Source of the DNA: a bacterium
GTDB taxonomy: Bacteria; Vulcanimicrobiota; Vulcanimicrobiia; Vulcanimicrobiales; Vulcanimicrobiaceae
Direction: 5' to 3'
DNA: 35,753 nucleotides
Assembly (NCBI GenBank): GCA_021786705.1
Contig: JAJYMV010000146.1
Location: 1 to 35,753 of the forward strand
Part shown: positions 16,854 to 24,835 of the stretch, piece after piece
Layout of the letters: every line of letters begins with the position of its first letter
How positions within the stretch are numbered: position 1 is the stretch's first letter
Program-made: the position numbers and the translations under genes
The notes under the pieces: generated by a model
Told to the model about the DNA's origin: nothing
The model's input: only the letters and a program-made list of their open reading frames with translations
Databases searched by the model: none

Positions 16854-18041
16854 TTAACTCCGCAGCGCCACGACGGGATCGAGTTTTCCGGCGCGGATCG
16901 CCGGATAGGCGCCGAAGCCGATACCGATGCCGATGGTAAAGAAGGCGGCGATCGAGAGAACGAGCGCCCATGGTACCGGCGCGCTGCCTACGAAGTGCAC
17001 GAGGCTTCCCCGCAATGCAAGGACGATGAGGACGCCGAAGACCGTGCCGATCGCGCCGCCGATCGCCGAAAGGATCGTCGCTTCGATTAAAAACTGCAGC
17101 GAGATATCGCCGGAGCTCGCTCCGATCGATTTGCGGATGCCGATCTCGCGCGTGCGCTCGTTCACCGAGACGAGCATGATATTCATGATACCGATTCCGG
17201 CAACGCAAAGGGCGATGCCGCCGATGAGCGTTATTCCGACGCCGATGCCGCCGAGAACGTGGGAGAATATTCCCAGCGACTTCGCCTGATCCTGAATCCT
17301 GTACTTCGCATGGGGTCCGTGGAGGCTCCGGAGTGCGGCGGCGGCCGCCGCCGTGACCTGCGCGGACCTGACGCCGGGAGCGCTATAAAAAATGATGCCG
17401 TCGATCGGCCCCGGAGCGATGCGATGCATCGTCGTGTACGGGACGTAAATCGCGTCGCCGACGGCACTGCTGAGAAGGCTTCCGGTCGCGTCGAAAACGC
17501 CGACGATTCGTAGCCGCGTGTTGCCGACGGAGATGCTGCGCCCGAGTGGATCTTCGTGCGGGAAGAGCGTTTTGCGAGCCTCTTTCGAGATCATCGCGAC
17601 GTTCGCTGCGGCCAAGACGTCGTTGTGGTCGAGCTTACGTCCCTCGAGGATCACCATGGCGTTGTCGCCCTTGTCGGTGCCGTGGAGTTGCGGATAATGC
17701 GTTTTACCGCCGACGTTCACCGGAAACGGGCGACCGAAATACCCCGCGTACGCACTCGCGATTGCGCCGTTGCTTCGGGCGACGAAGCGCGCGACATCGC
17801 GATAATAGAGCGTTGCAGCGAGCGGGTTATCGGAGGAGCGATCGACGAAAACGACCCACCCCACCGAATCGGCATTGCCCAACGACGCTTCGAGGCCCCG
17901 CGCGCCGGCCTGGCTTAAGCCCAAGACGGCGATCGTCGACGCGATGCCGATAATGGTGCCCAACAATGAGAGCACCGAGCGAAGGCGATTGCGCCAGAGC
18001 GATGCGAGCGCCTCCTCAACGTATGCGGCGAGAACGCTCAC
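16854..18041 (-). CDS. ABC permease, FtsX/MacB type (first of pair)
   Basis: 395 aa, same architecture as the following gene: TM1 (RSVLSLLGTIIGIASTIAVLG), a periplasmic domain ~50-270, and three terminal helices with [18 protein letters not shown]. It ends VALRS where its sister ends EALRYE, the usual MacB-like tail. The ATG overlaps the adaptor gene's TGA (ATGA). The two permeases are clearly paralogous at the membrane segments but diverged in the periplasmic part, as expected for a heterodimer contacting one adaptor. Confidence 0.93.
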   Translation of the reverse strand: MSVLAAYVEEALASLWRNRLRSVLSLLGTIIGIASTIAVLGLSQAGARGLEASLGNADSVGWVVFVDRSSDNPLAATLYYRDVARFVARSNGAIASAYAGYFGRPFPVNVGGKTHYPQLHGTDKGDNAMVILEGRKLDHNDVLAAANVAMISKEARKTLFPHEDPLGRSISVGNTRLRIVGVFDATGSLLSSAVGDAIYVPYTTMHRIAPGPIDGIIFYSAPGVRSAQVTAAAAAALRSLHGPHAKYRIQDQAKSLGIFSHVLGGIGVGITLIGGIALCVAGIGIMNIMLVSVNERTREIGIRKSIGASSGDISLQFLIEATILSAIGGAIGTVFGVLIVLALRGSLVHFVGSAPVPWALVLSIAAFFTIGIGIGFGAYPAIRAGKLDPVVALRS

Positions 18042-19333
18042 GGAGTTTCCGAGGGGCTGCTCTGCGGAAGCGGGACGATTCGCATTCCCTCGTGCAGTGC
18101 CGGTACCGCCGAGGCGACGATCGTTTCGCCGGCGGTTAAACCGGAGCGAACGATGCTTTGGAGATCGTTACTTTTGCCGAGGACGACGGCGACTTCGTGA
18201 GCTTCGCCCTTGCGGACGACCCAGATCTTCGTGGCTTTTTTTACGTGGACGATCGCGGCCGTCGGAACGACGAGAGCGTTCGGGATGCTCGTCGTCAGGA
18301 TATCGACGTTCGCCGTCATCCCGTCGCGAAGGACCGGATTGCTTTCGTCGAGGGCGACCGTCGTGAGCACTTCGCGTGCGGTCGAACCGGCGTCGGTGGA
18401 ACGGGTCGCAAGCGGCGAGATGCGCTCGACGTGGCCATGCAGGGTGACGTTCGGAAAGTCTTCGCTCGTGACGTTGACCGGCATGCCGAGGGAGACGGCG
18501 TGGATATCCTGTTCGTCGACCTGTGCCTGCACGACGTAGTTGCTGCCTTCGGCTATCGTGAACATCGCCTGCCCCGCCGAGACCGCGTCGCCGGGAAGAA
18601 TGGTGCGGTTCGCATCCGTCGGTCGCGGTGCGACGCTCTCGATCACTCCGGAGAATGGAGCGACGATACGTTCGAAGCCGAGTTGTTGCTGCGCTTGGTC
18701 GTTGAGGATCTTCGATTTTAGAGCCTGTGCTTTGGCGGCCTGAACCGAGCTCGTTCCGTATCCGGTCACCGCTCCGAGCTTGAGTTGCTCGACCGACTGG
18801 TCGTAGGCGACCTTCGCCTGCTCTTCTTTTGCGCGATCGGCGTCGAGTTGGCTTCGCGGGATCGCTTTGTCGGCGTAGAGCGTTTCGTCGGCGGTCAGGA
18901 CGCGGCGCGCTTCATCGAGGTTGCTTTTCGCGGTATCGACCCCGGCTTGATACTGCACGCGAGCGTTGCGCTCTTGAATCGCCGCGGTCCGTACGTTCGC
19001 GACCGAACTCTGATAGTCGGCGAGCGCTCCGGCGGCGCTCGCGTCGAGCGATGGATTTTCGATCGTTGCGAGCAGCTCGCCGGCCGAGACGTGGCTACCG
19101 GCCTTCACGTCGATGCTCGCGAGATTTCCGCTGACCAGTGCCGGTACCGTTTCCATGTGCGGGTGCATCACGGTGCCGTTCTCCGGGAGCTTCACGACGA
19201 ACGTCGTCGGCTCGACTTTCAACGTTTTGGCGGCGATCGAGTTGCTCGAATGGGGGCGGAATGCAAGCGCGAGTCCGACGGCGACGATCGCGACGACCGC
19301 GACGATGACGATGATCCGGGCGTTCTTGTTCAT
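18038..19333 (-). CDS. Periplasmic adaptor (membrane fusion) protein, MacA/HlyD-like
   Basis: 431 aa linking the inner-membrane permeases to the TolC channel. An N-terminal anchor (RIIVIVAVVAIVAVGLALAF) is followed by the first lipoyl half (VPALVSGNLASIDVKAGSHVSAGELLATI, quoted in part). An Ala/Gln/Glu-rich alpha-hairpin covers ~105-210 (SSVANVRTAAIQERNARVQY). Then come the second lipoyl half (QLGFERIVAPFSGVIESV) and beta-barrel/membrane-proximal domains (IVQAQVDEQDIHAVSLGMPV region; GLTAGETIVAS near the end). AAGGAG precedes the ATG. The gene lies 8 nt after the tolC-like stop and overlaps the first permease. Confidence 0.94.
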   Translation of the reverse strand: MNKNARIIVIVAVVAIVAVGLALAFRPHSSNSIAAKTLKVEPTTFVVKLPENGTVMHPHMETVPALVSGNLASIDVKAGSHVSAGELLATIENPSLDASAAGALADYQSSVANVRTAAIQERNARVQYQAGVDTAKSNLDEARRVLTADETLYADKAIPRSQLDADRAKEEQAKVAYDQSVEQLKLGAVTGYGTSSVQAAKAQALKSKILNDQAQQQLGFERIVAPFSGVIESVAPRPTDANRTILPGDAVSAGQAMFTIAEGSNYVVQAQVDEQDIHAVSLGMPVNVTSEDFPNVTLHGHVERISPLATRSTDAGSTAREVLTTVALDESNPVLRDGMTANVDILTTSIPNALVVPTAAIVHVKKATKIWVVRKGEAHEVAVVLGKSNDLQSIVRSGLTAGETIVASAVPALHEGMRIVPLPQSSPSETP

Positions 19334-19341
19334 GCTGCTCC

Positions 19342-20757
19342 TTAGTGAAGGTCGGCGACGGCGCTCGTTGGTGAAAAAATACCCATGGATGTGCGCAACC
19401 GGACGAGCGCGTTCACGTACGCGACACGCGCGGAGATGAGGTCGTTTTGCGCCGATATAGAGGTTTGCTGGGCTTGTACGACATCGGAGAGAGCGGCGAC
19501 GCCCGCCTTATATTGAAGCCGTTTGATATTCGCGCTCTCGATTCCTAAACGCGCCTCCTGCCGTGCGTATCCGACTTGTGCGAGGGCGGCCTTCGCGGCG
19601 CGGTAGGCGCTGCGAACGTCGTTGAGCGCCACGAGTTTTGCATTGACGAGCGCGAGCTTGGCGCTCTTCACCGCTGCGTCGTAGTTCACGCGTGAGAGGC
19701 GCCTGGCGCCGTAATCGACGATCGGAAGATTGAACGTGGAGACCGCCTGAATCTGCCAGAAACCGGGGGTTCCACGCGGCACGAGAACCTTACTAGGAAT
19801 CAGGCCCGCGGCATACTCGTTATCGAGTTGCTGTTGTTCGAAGACGGCATTCGTCGGAGAAAATTGGTTGCCGAGTGCGGCCGAGAGTTGGATCTGCGGG
19901 AAGAGCTGCGGCAACCAACTCTTTCGGTTGAGATCGGCGACGCGGAGCGCGTCGCGGGCGCTCGCGATATCGGCGCGGTTCGCCAGCGCGATGCGTTCGA
20001 TTTTTTTCAACGAAATCGACGGGAGTGCGGGGAGCTTCAGCTGCTTCGGCAGCGCGAAGGGCGTTCCGAGCGGTGCGCCGATGCTCTGGCAGAGCGAATC
20101 GAGCGCGTTAGCGACGTTGGCCTGCGCCGCTACGAGCGTCGATTCGCTCCGTGCGACCGCAACGCGAGCCGAGAGGACGTCGACGCCGGCGGCGACACCC
20201 GCGCGTTCCTTGACCCGCGCATTTTGTAATAACAAGCGCTGGTATTGCAAATCACCGCGATCGACGGTCACGAGTTCGTCGTCCTGCACGACGGTATTGA
20301 AGGCCGCCGTTACCGAGGTAGCGACCTGAGCGCGCGCGTTGCGCAGGTTCGCCTTGGCCTGTTCCAAGTTCGCTTTCGCAACCGCAAGTTGAATTCCCGA
20401 GAGACCGCCGGTCGTCAGCGTGTACTGCGCCTGTAATTGCGCGGTATTTTGGCTGAAGATGTTCTGTTGCTGAGCGCCGATGACGGCGTACGCTCCGCCG
20501 TAGTTCGAACTCTTCGACATGACGTTGTTCAGCGAAGCTCCGGCCGTTGGCAGATTCTGCGTTTTTTGAACGGCGAAGGTGGAGCGAGCCGACGCGACGG
20601 CGGCCGCCGAGGCGGCGACCGTGGAGTTGTGCGCGAGCGCGAAGGCGACCGCTTGCCGGAGGGTCAACGGCTGCGGTGCGGCGCCGGCCGGGCCGGCGAA
20701 GAGTGCCCCTGCGAGAAGTGCGGGGGCGCATGTCCAAACGAAAAGTAGGCGACGCAT
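19342..20757 (-). CDS. TolC-family outer-membrane channel
   Basis: 471 aa from the ATG at 20757, giving a clean signal peptide (MRRLLFVWTCAPALLAGALFAGPAGA); the track's earlier start runs into the yip1 gene. Two repeats of the outer membrane efflux protein domain are visible. Each has the pattern of long helices with AxxxLxxAxxNLxxA: TLRQAVAFALAHNSTVAAS and SGIQLAVAKANLEQAKANL in the first half, and LSRVNYDAAVKSAKLALVNA in the second. It forms the trans-periplasmic exit duct for the adaptor and permeases encoded next. Its start codon lies in the loop of a perfect hairpin. Confidence 0.93.
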   Translation of the reverse strand: MRRLLFVWTCAPALLAGALFAGPAGAAPQPLTLRQAVAFALAHNSTVAASAAAVASARSTFAVQKTQNLPTAGASLNNVMSKSSNYGGAYAVIGAQQQNIFSQNTAQLQAQYTLTTGGLSGIQLAVAKANLEQAKANLRNARAQVATSVTAAFNTVVQDDELVTVDRGDLQYQRLLLQNARVKERAGVAAGVDVLSARVAVARSESTLVAAQANVANALDSLCQSIGAPLGTPFALPKQLKLPALPSISLKKIERIALANRADIASARDALRVADLNRKSWLPQLFPQIQLSAALGNQFSPTNAVFEQQQLDNEYAAGLIPSKVLVPRGTPGFWQIQAVSTFNLPIVDYGARRLSRVNYDAAVKSAKLALVNAKLVALNDVRSAYRAAKAALAQVGYARQEARLGIESANIKRLQYKAGVAALSDVVQAQQTSISAQNDLISARVAYVNALVRLRTSMGIFSPTSAVADLH

Positions 20758-20768
20758 ACGTCGCCTAC
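20745..20768 (-). promoter_or_regulatory. Perfect hairpin with the tolC-like start codon in its loop
   Basis: On the minus strand GTAGGCGACG-TATG-CGTCGCCTAC forms a perfect 10-bp stem. The four-base loop contains the ATG of the TolC-like gene, and the left arm covers the AGGCG that would be its ribosome site. In the mRNA this should hinder initiation unless translation from yip1 or a factor opens it. Confidence 0.7.
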
Positions 20769-20801
20769 TACGGGGCAGCGGTAGAAAAGTTTCAGGAGCG
20801 C

Positions 20802-21575
20802 TTAGGGGCTCGCCGAGGCGCTCGTCGAGGGAGGGGTGCCGGTCGTTGCGGCCGGTGGTTGAGCGGCGAAAGCTGCGCCGATCAGTGCGGGGACGAGTAG
20901 CACCGCGAGTGCGGCTGCCCACGCTTTGGGGGCCGCCAGGCGAGCGATGTGTTGCATGAGGAGAGAGTTGAGCCAGAGGACCCAGAGTGTGAACGGGGTG
21001 AATGCGGCGAGCAACGCAACAACCTTGATGTTCGCAGACGGAATTATCGCGGCGAGCGAGAGTGAATTACGATAGATATCCATCACCCCGGTGAACGCGT
21101 CGGGACCGCGCAGCGCGAGGACGATCGAGCCGATCAGCGATCCGATTGCAATGACGATGAACACATTCATGCTCGCACACCAAAGTTGCTTGAAGGTCGC
21201 TTTCCCGCCAAGAACGGCGCTGAAAACGAAAAGGATGACCGTTGCGATCAATACGAAGAACAGAATGCCGATCGGCGAAAAGACCCAAGCGAGCTCCGAA
21301 ATTTTCATTCCGATCGCCGCCGCGGCCCTAGCGGCTGCCGCTTGCTGTGCGTTGGCCGCTTCCGCGATCCTTTGCTCCGTTAAGAGACGAGCGATATGTC
21401 GCTGGACCGGGGCGCTCGCCAAAGCGCTGACCACGGTGAGCAGGGAGGAGGCGATGAACGCCCAGCCCCAGGTTTGCTTCTCGGCGAGGCGGTCGAAGGC
21501 GCTCGCCGGGGCGACGATGGTCTCCACGAGGCTGGAGAGCCCCGCGTTCTCTTGAGGTGGTGGTGCAGTTGTCAT
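20802..21575 (-). CDS. Yip1-family multi-pass membrane protein
   Basis: 257 aa. A cytoplasmic N-terminus (PPPQENAGLSSLVETIVAPASAFDRLAEK) precedes about five transmembrane helices (WGWAFIASSLLTVVSALASA; WVFSPIGILFFVLIATVILFV; MNVFIVIAIGSLIGSIVLAL; VVALLAAFTPFTLWVLWLN; AWAAALAVLLVPALIGAAFA). Motifs VAPASAFDRL and FKQLWCASMNVFIV fit the bacterial Yip1/YIP1-like domain. Such genes are often found beside MacB-type ABC exporters, as here, but their role is not established. The start lacks a clear ribosome site. It precedes the TolC-like gene by 44 bp in the same direction. A Pro/Thr/Ser-rich tail ends the protein. Confidence 0.85.
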   Translation of the reverse strand: MTTAPPPQENAGLSSLVETIVAPASAFDRLAEKQTWGWAFIASSLLTVVSALASAPVQRHIARLLTEQRIAEAANAQQAAAARAAAAIGMKISELAWVFSPIGILFFVLIATVILFVFSAVLGGKATFKQLWCASMNVFIVIAIGSLIGSIVLALRGPDAFTGVMDIYRNSLSLAAIIPSANIKVVALLAAFTPFTLWVLWLNSLLMQHIARLAAPKAWAAALAVLLVPALIGAAFAAQPPAATTGTPPSTSASASP

Positions 21576-21876
21576 GGCTGCGACTATTGGCGGGCGGCTC
21601 CTCGGTTCTTGCCGCGAGCCGCGGATCGGCGAGCAGGCAACCGATCGGCACCCCCGCCCGCAGCAGTCGCTCGAGGCGCCCGAGGCGCTCCCGGCGCAGT
21701 TCGAGCAGATGGAGAACGAGGATATCCCGCGTTTGGCGCAGGGCGTGCCACGAATAGAGCAGTTCGGCCCGTGGTTGCGACGGCGGGGGCGCGGGTGCGT
21801 GTCGCTTGTGGTGGGGGGTGCTACCGAGCAGGGTCGCGGCGAGTAGCGCGAGCGTGATAGAGTGGCTGTATCGCAT
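21328..21876 (-). CDS. Small exported protein, 3' half overlapping yip1-like gene
   Basis: Not recognised. The ATG at 21876 has an excellent ribosome site (GGCGGAGGAACGCCC). It opens with a signal peptide (MRYSHSITLALLAATLLGS), then a His/Pro stretch, then a helical segment (RDILVLHLLELRRERLGRLE) and GVPIGCLLADPRLAA. That N-terminal ~100 aa looks genuinely coding. The frame then continues, without a stop, about 250 bp into the Yip1 gene in another frame, giving 182 aa in total with an Arg-rich tail (shadow-like). Either the overlap is real or a frameshift has removed the original stop. It is divergent from RNase J across 54 bp. Confidence 0.5.
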   Translation of the reverse strand: MRYSHSITLALLAATLLGSTPHHKRHAPAPPPSQPRAELLYSWHALRQTRDILVLHLLELRRERLGRLERLLRAGVPIGCLLADPRLAARTEEPPANSRSHDNCTTTSRERGALQPRGDHRRPGERLRPPRREANLGLGVHRLLPAHRGQRFGERPGPATYRSSLNGAKDRGSGQRTASGSR

Positions 21877-21930
21877 GGGCGTTCCTCCGCCCGTCATTCC
21901 CACGCAAACAGCCGTTGTAAAGGCCCCATA

Positions 21931-23625
21931 TTGAAGACGCAGAGTATCTCCGTTCCTAAAGCTCCGAAGGAGCCGTTCGTTCGCGTCGTCCCGCTCGGTG
22001 GATGTGGCGAGATCGGCCGCAACATGACCGTCATCGAAACCAACGACGATCTCGTCGTGGTCGACTGCGGGCTGATGTTTCCCGACGAGGAGATGTTCGG
22101 CGTCGATATCGTCATTAACGATTTTAGCTACGTACGCGAGCGCGCGCACAAGCTGCGCGCGGTTTTAGTAACCCACGGGCACGAGGATCACATCGGCGGC
22201 ATCCCCTACTTCTTGCGCGAATTTCCGAACACGCCGATTGTCGGCACGGCGATTACCGGAGCGCTCATCAAGGCAAAGTCTCGCGAACACAAGCTCGGCG
22301 AGATGCCGTTGGTCTCCGTCGCCCCCGGCGACCGGGTTCGCTACGGCGAGATCGAAGCCGAATTCGTCCATATCAATCATTCCGTCGCAGGCGCATGCTC
22401 GCTCGCGATTCGTACGCCGAGCGGCACGATTTTTCACACCGGGGACTTCAAATTCGATCAAACGCCGATCGACGGGCGCCCGGCCGATTTCGCTGCGCTC
22501 GCTCGCATCGGGGAGGAAGGCGTTCTCTGCATGCTCGCCGACTCGACGAACGCCGAGCGGCCGGGGCACACGCAATCCGAGCGCGTCGTCGGAGAAGCGT
22601 TCACGACGATTTTTTCAAAAGCGACCGGGCGCATCCTGATCGTCTCCTTCGCCTCGAACGTCCCGCGAATTCAACAGGCGATCGATCACGCTGAAAAATT
22701 CGGGCGGAAGATCGCGTTCCTCGGGCGTTCGATGAACAACGTGTTGCACTTTGCGCGCGAGCACGGCCACCTTCGGATCCCACCCGATATTCTGGTGAAG
22801 ATCGAGGACGTCGGAAATCTCCGCGCCGATCAAATCGTCGTGATGACTACCGGCTCGCAGGGCGAACCGATGAGCGGGCTCTCGCGAATGTCGGTGCGCG
22901 ACCATCCGAAGTTCGCCATCGATCCCGGCGATACGATCGTCATCAGTGCGACGCCGATCCCCGGGAATGAAAAAAGCGTCTATCGGACGATTAATAACCT
23001 CTATCGCCTCGGCGCTACCGTGATTCACGGCAACGAAGGGCGCGCGCACGTCTCCGGACACGCCTCGCAAGAAGAGCTGTTGCTCATGCTCAATCTCATC
23101 CGCCCCGAGTATTTTATCCCCGTCCACGGTGAGTATCGGATGTTGGTGACGCACGGCCGCTTGGCTACGAAAACCGGCGTGCATCCCGAGAGCGTCTTCG
23201 TCATCGAAAACGGGGATATCGTCGAGTTCACCGCTGAATACGGCGACAAGATCGGCAAGACGTACGGTGGGATGGTTCTCGTCGACGGAACCGGGCTGGG
23301 AGAGATGGGCGAAGCGGTGCTGCGCGACCGGAAGATGCTCTCGCACGACGGTATCGTGACCGCAGTCGTCGCTATCGACGCAGAAGAGGTGCAGCCGATC
23401 GGCGTTCCCGATATCGTGACTCGCGGAGCGTTCTACGAACCGGAGTCCGAAGAGCTGATCGAACATCTGCGTTCGCACTTGAGCGCGATGTTGGCGACGC
23501 TTTCGAACGATGCGTTGCGCGATACCAACTCGGTGCGGGAGCACGTGCGTGCGACGCTGGCGAAGGAAATATTCTCGCGCACGCGGCGCCGCCCGGTGAT
23601 CGTGCCGATCGTCATCGAGGCATAA
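21931..23625 (+). CDS. rnj: Ribonuclease J
   Basis: Metallo-beta-lactamase/beta-CASP ribonuclease for mRNA decay and rRNA maturation, with 5'-exo and endo activity. The TTG at 21931, preceded by AAAGG 7 nt upstream, gives 564 aa, close to the family norm. The track's GTG (21862) would overlap the divergent small gene. The zinc-binding motif HGHEDH is at 82-87. VVDCGLMFPDEEMFGVD is the first strand region, and the histidine and aspartate motifs ADSTNAERPGHTQSE and TTGSQGEPMSGLSRM are typical of beta-CASP. GNEGRAHVSGHASQEEL and FIPVHGEYRML carry the C-terminal catalytic His residues. Its presence argues against an E. coli-like RNase E-only decay system. Confidence 0.95.
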   Translation: MKTQSISVPKAPKEPFVRVVPLGGCGEIGRNMTVIETNDDLVVVDCGLMFPDEEMFGVDIVINDFSYVRERAHKLRAVLVTHGHEDHIGGIPYFLREFPNTPIVGTAITGALIKAKSREHKLGEMPLVSVAPGDRVRYGEIEAEFVHINHSVAGACSLAIRTPSGTIFHTGDFKFDQTPIDGRPADFAALARIGEEGVLCMLADSTNAERPGHTQSERVVGEAFTTIFSKATGRILIVSFASNVPRIQQAIDHAEKFGRKIAFLGRSMNNVLHFAREHGHLRIPPDILVKIEDVGNLRADQIVVMTTGSQGEPMSGLSRMSVRDHPKFAIDPGDTIVISATPIPGNEKSVYRTINNLYRLGATVIHGNEGRAHVSGHASQEELLLMLNLIRPEYFIPVHGEYRMLVTHGRLATKTGVHPESVFVIENGDIVEFTAEYGDKIGKTYGGMVLVDGTGLGEMGEAVLRDRKMLSHDGIVTAVVAIDAEEVQPIGVPDIVTRGAFYEPESEELIEHLRSHLSAMLATLSNDALRDTNSVREHVRATLAKEIFSRTRRRPVIVPIVIEA

Positions 23626-23633
23626 CTTCGCCC

Positions 23634-24467
23634 TTGGGGGTCCTCTTTGCGCTCGTCGCCGCCGCCGCATACGGTAGCGCCGATTTCCTCGGCGGAATCG
23701 CCGCGCGTCGTGTCGCCTTGCTCGCCGTCGCCCTTGCGACGCAGGCGGTCGGCCTTCTCGTTATCGCGATCGTGCTCGCGGTGCATCGAGAGGCCTTCAG
23801 CGTCGTCTCGTTGGGGTGGGGCGCGCTCGCGGGCCTCGCCGGTGCCGCGGGAATCGCGCTGCTCTATCACGCGCTCTCGATCGGTCGCATGGGCGTCGTA
23901 TCGCCGGTCACGGCATTGCTCGCCGCTGCGGTGCCCGTCATCTTCGGCATCGCGACGGGCGAGCGGCCATCCCCGCTCGTGTATGCAGGGCTCGTGCTGG
24001 CGGTGGCGGCTATCGTTGCAATTTCGGCGTCGTTCGATAGCAGCGGAGAACGCGAATTCTCAACCGCGGGTCTGCGCGAGGCGGTGCTCTCCGGTATCGC
24101 GTTCGGTGCGTTTTTCACCCTGCTGGGAATGGCGCGCGACGGCGCTCCGCTCTTTGCCTTGCTCGGCTCGCGCCTCGCTTCCGTGGGCTTGCTCGGTTCG
24201 ATCGTTTTCGTTACTCGCACCTCGATGCGCTCGAATGGCGCACTCTGGATCGTCGTCCTCGGCGGGGCGCTCGATATGGGTGCGAACCTCCTCTACCTGC
24301 TCGCCGCTCGAATCGACGGGCTCGCGATCTCGGCGGTTTTAACCTCGCTCTACCCGGCATCCACGGTGCTGCTCGCGGCGATGGTTTTGCGCGAGCGACT
24401 CTCCCGCATTCAATGGGCCGGCGTGCTCTGCGCACTCGTTGCGGTCGCGATGATTGCCGCGGGCTAG
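23634..24467 (+). CDS. EamA/DMT-family transporter
   Basis: 277-aa membrane protein with about ten transmembrane helices in two EamA repeats. First repeat: GVLFALVAAAAYGSADFLGG and GVVSPVTALLAAAVPVIFGI; second: SGIAFGAFFTLLGMARDG and LAISAVLTSLYPASTVLLAAMV, followed by ERLSRIQWAGVLCALVAVA. The start is a TTG 8 bp after the RNase J stop, with GAGG 13 nt upstream inside the RNase J end, so the genes are probably co-transcribed. DMT transporters export amino acids or metabolites; the substrate is unknown. Confidence 0.9.
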   Translation: MGVLFALVAAAAYGSADFLGGIAARRVALLAVALATQAVGLLVIAIVLAVHREAFSVVSLGWGALAGLAGAAGIALLYHALSIGRMGVVSPVTALLAAAVPVIFGIATGERPSPLVYAGLVLAVAAIVAISASFDSSGEREFSTAGLREAVLSGIAFGAFFTLLGMARDGAPLFALLGSRLASVGLLGSIVFVTRTSMRSNGALWIVVLGGALDMGANLLYLLAARIDGLAISAVLTSLYPASTVLLAAMVLRERLSRIQWAGVLCALVAVAMIAAG

Positions 24468-24520
24468 AGCGCCGGTGCAGGCATGCAAACCTTCGCAGTC
24501 AAAGGGCGTTCTTGCACGTC

Positions 24521-24835
24521 ATGAAGAGTTCGCGGAGAATCTTTCTCGCAGGCGCCGCACTCGGCGTCGGTGCCGCCCTGTTGCCGAGCGCGCCGATGGC
24601 TGAGCCGTCACCGGCGGCGACGCCGAGCCCGGCACCGGTGCCGACGCCATCGCCCGGAGCGCTCGATCTCGCGCGATCGATGCGCCGTTTCGATCCGCAG
24701 CTCACCGAGCCCCAGATCGAAAAGATCGCGGCGGGCATCGAACAGGGATATACCTTCGGTTCCTCGTTGAACCCGCACGGTACGTTTTTACAGAATGGTG
24801 ACGCGCCGGTTCCGCAATTCGAGGTGCGCCCGTGA
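24521..24835 (+). CDS. Small Tat-exported protein paired with amidase
   Basis: 104 aa from the ATG at 24521; the track's longer ORF overlaps the DMT gene. The N-terminus is a twin-arginine signal (SSRRIFLAGAALGVGAALLP) ending near PMAEP. A Pro/Ala/Thr-rich linker (ATPSPAPVPTPSPG) follows. The ~55-aa C-terminal domain has the pattern RFDPQLTEPQIEKIAAGIEQGYTFGSSLNP (quoted in part), probably helical. The stop overlaps the amidase GTG start (GTGA), so the two are translationally coupled. Tat export suggests it folds, perhaps with a partner or cofactor, before crossing the membrane. Function unknown; a partner of the amidase is inferred from coupling. Confidence 0.78.
   Translation: MKSSRRIFLAGAALGVGAALLPSAPMAEPSPAATPSPAPVPTPSPGALDLARSMRRFDPQLTEPQIEKIAAGIEQGYTFGSSLNPHGTFLQNGDAPVPQFEVRP

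Noticed and set aside
22615-23670. 351-aa ORF on the minus strand
   Set aside because: Antisense to RNase J; composition typical of GC-rich shadow frames.
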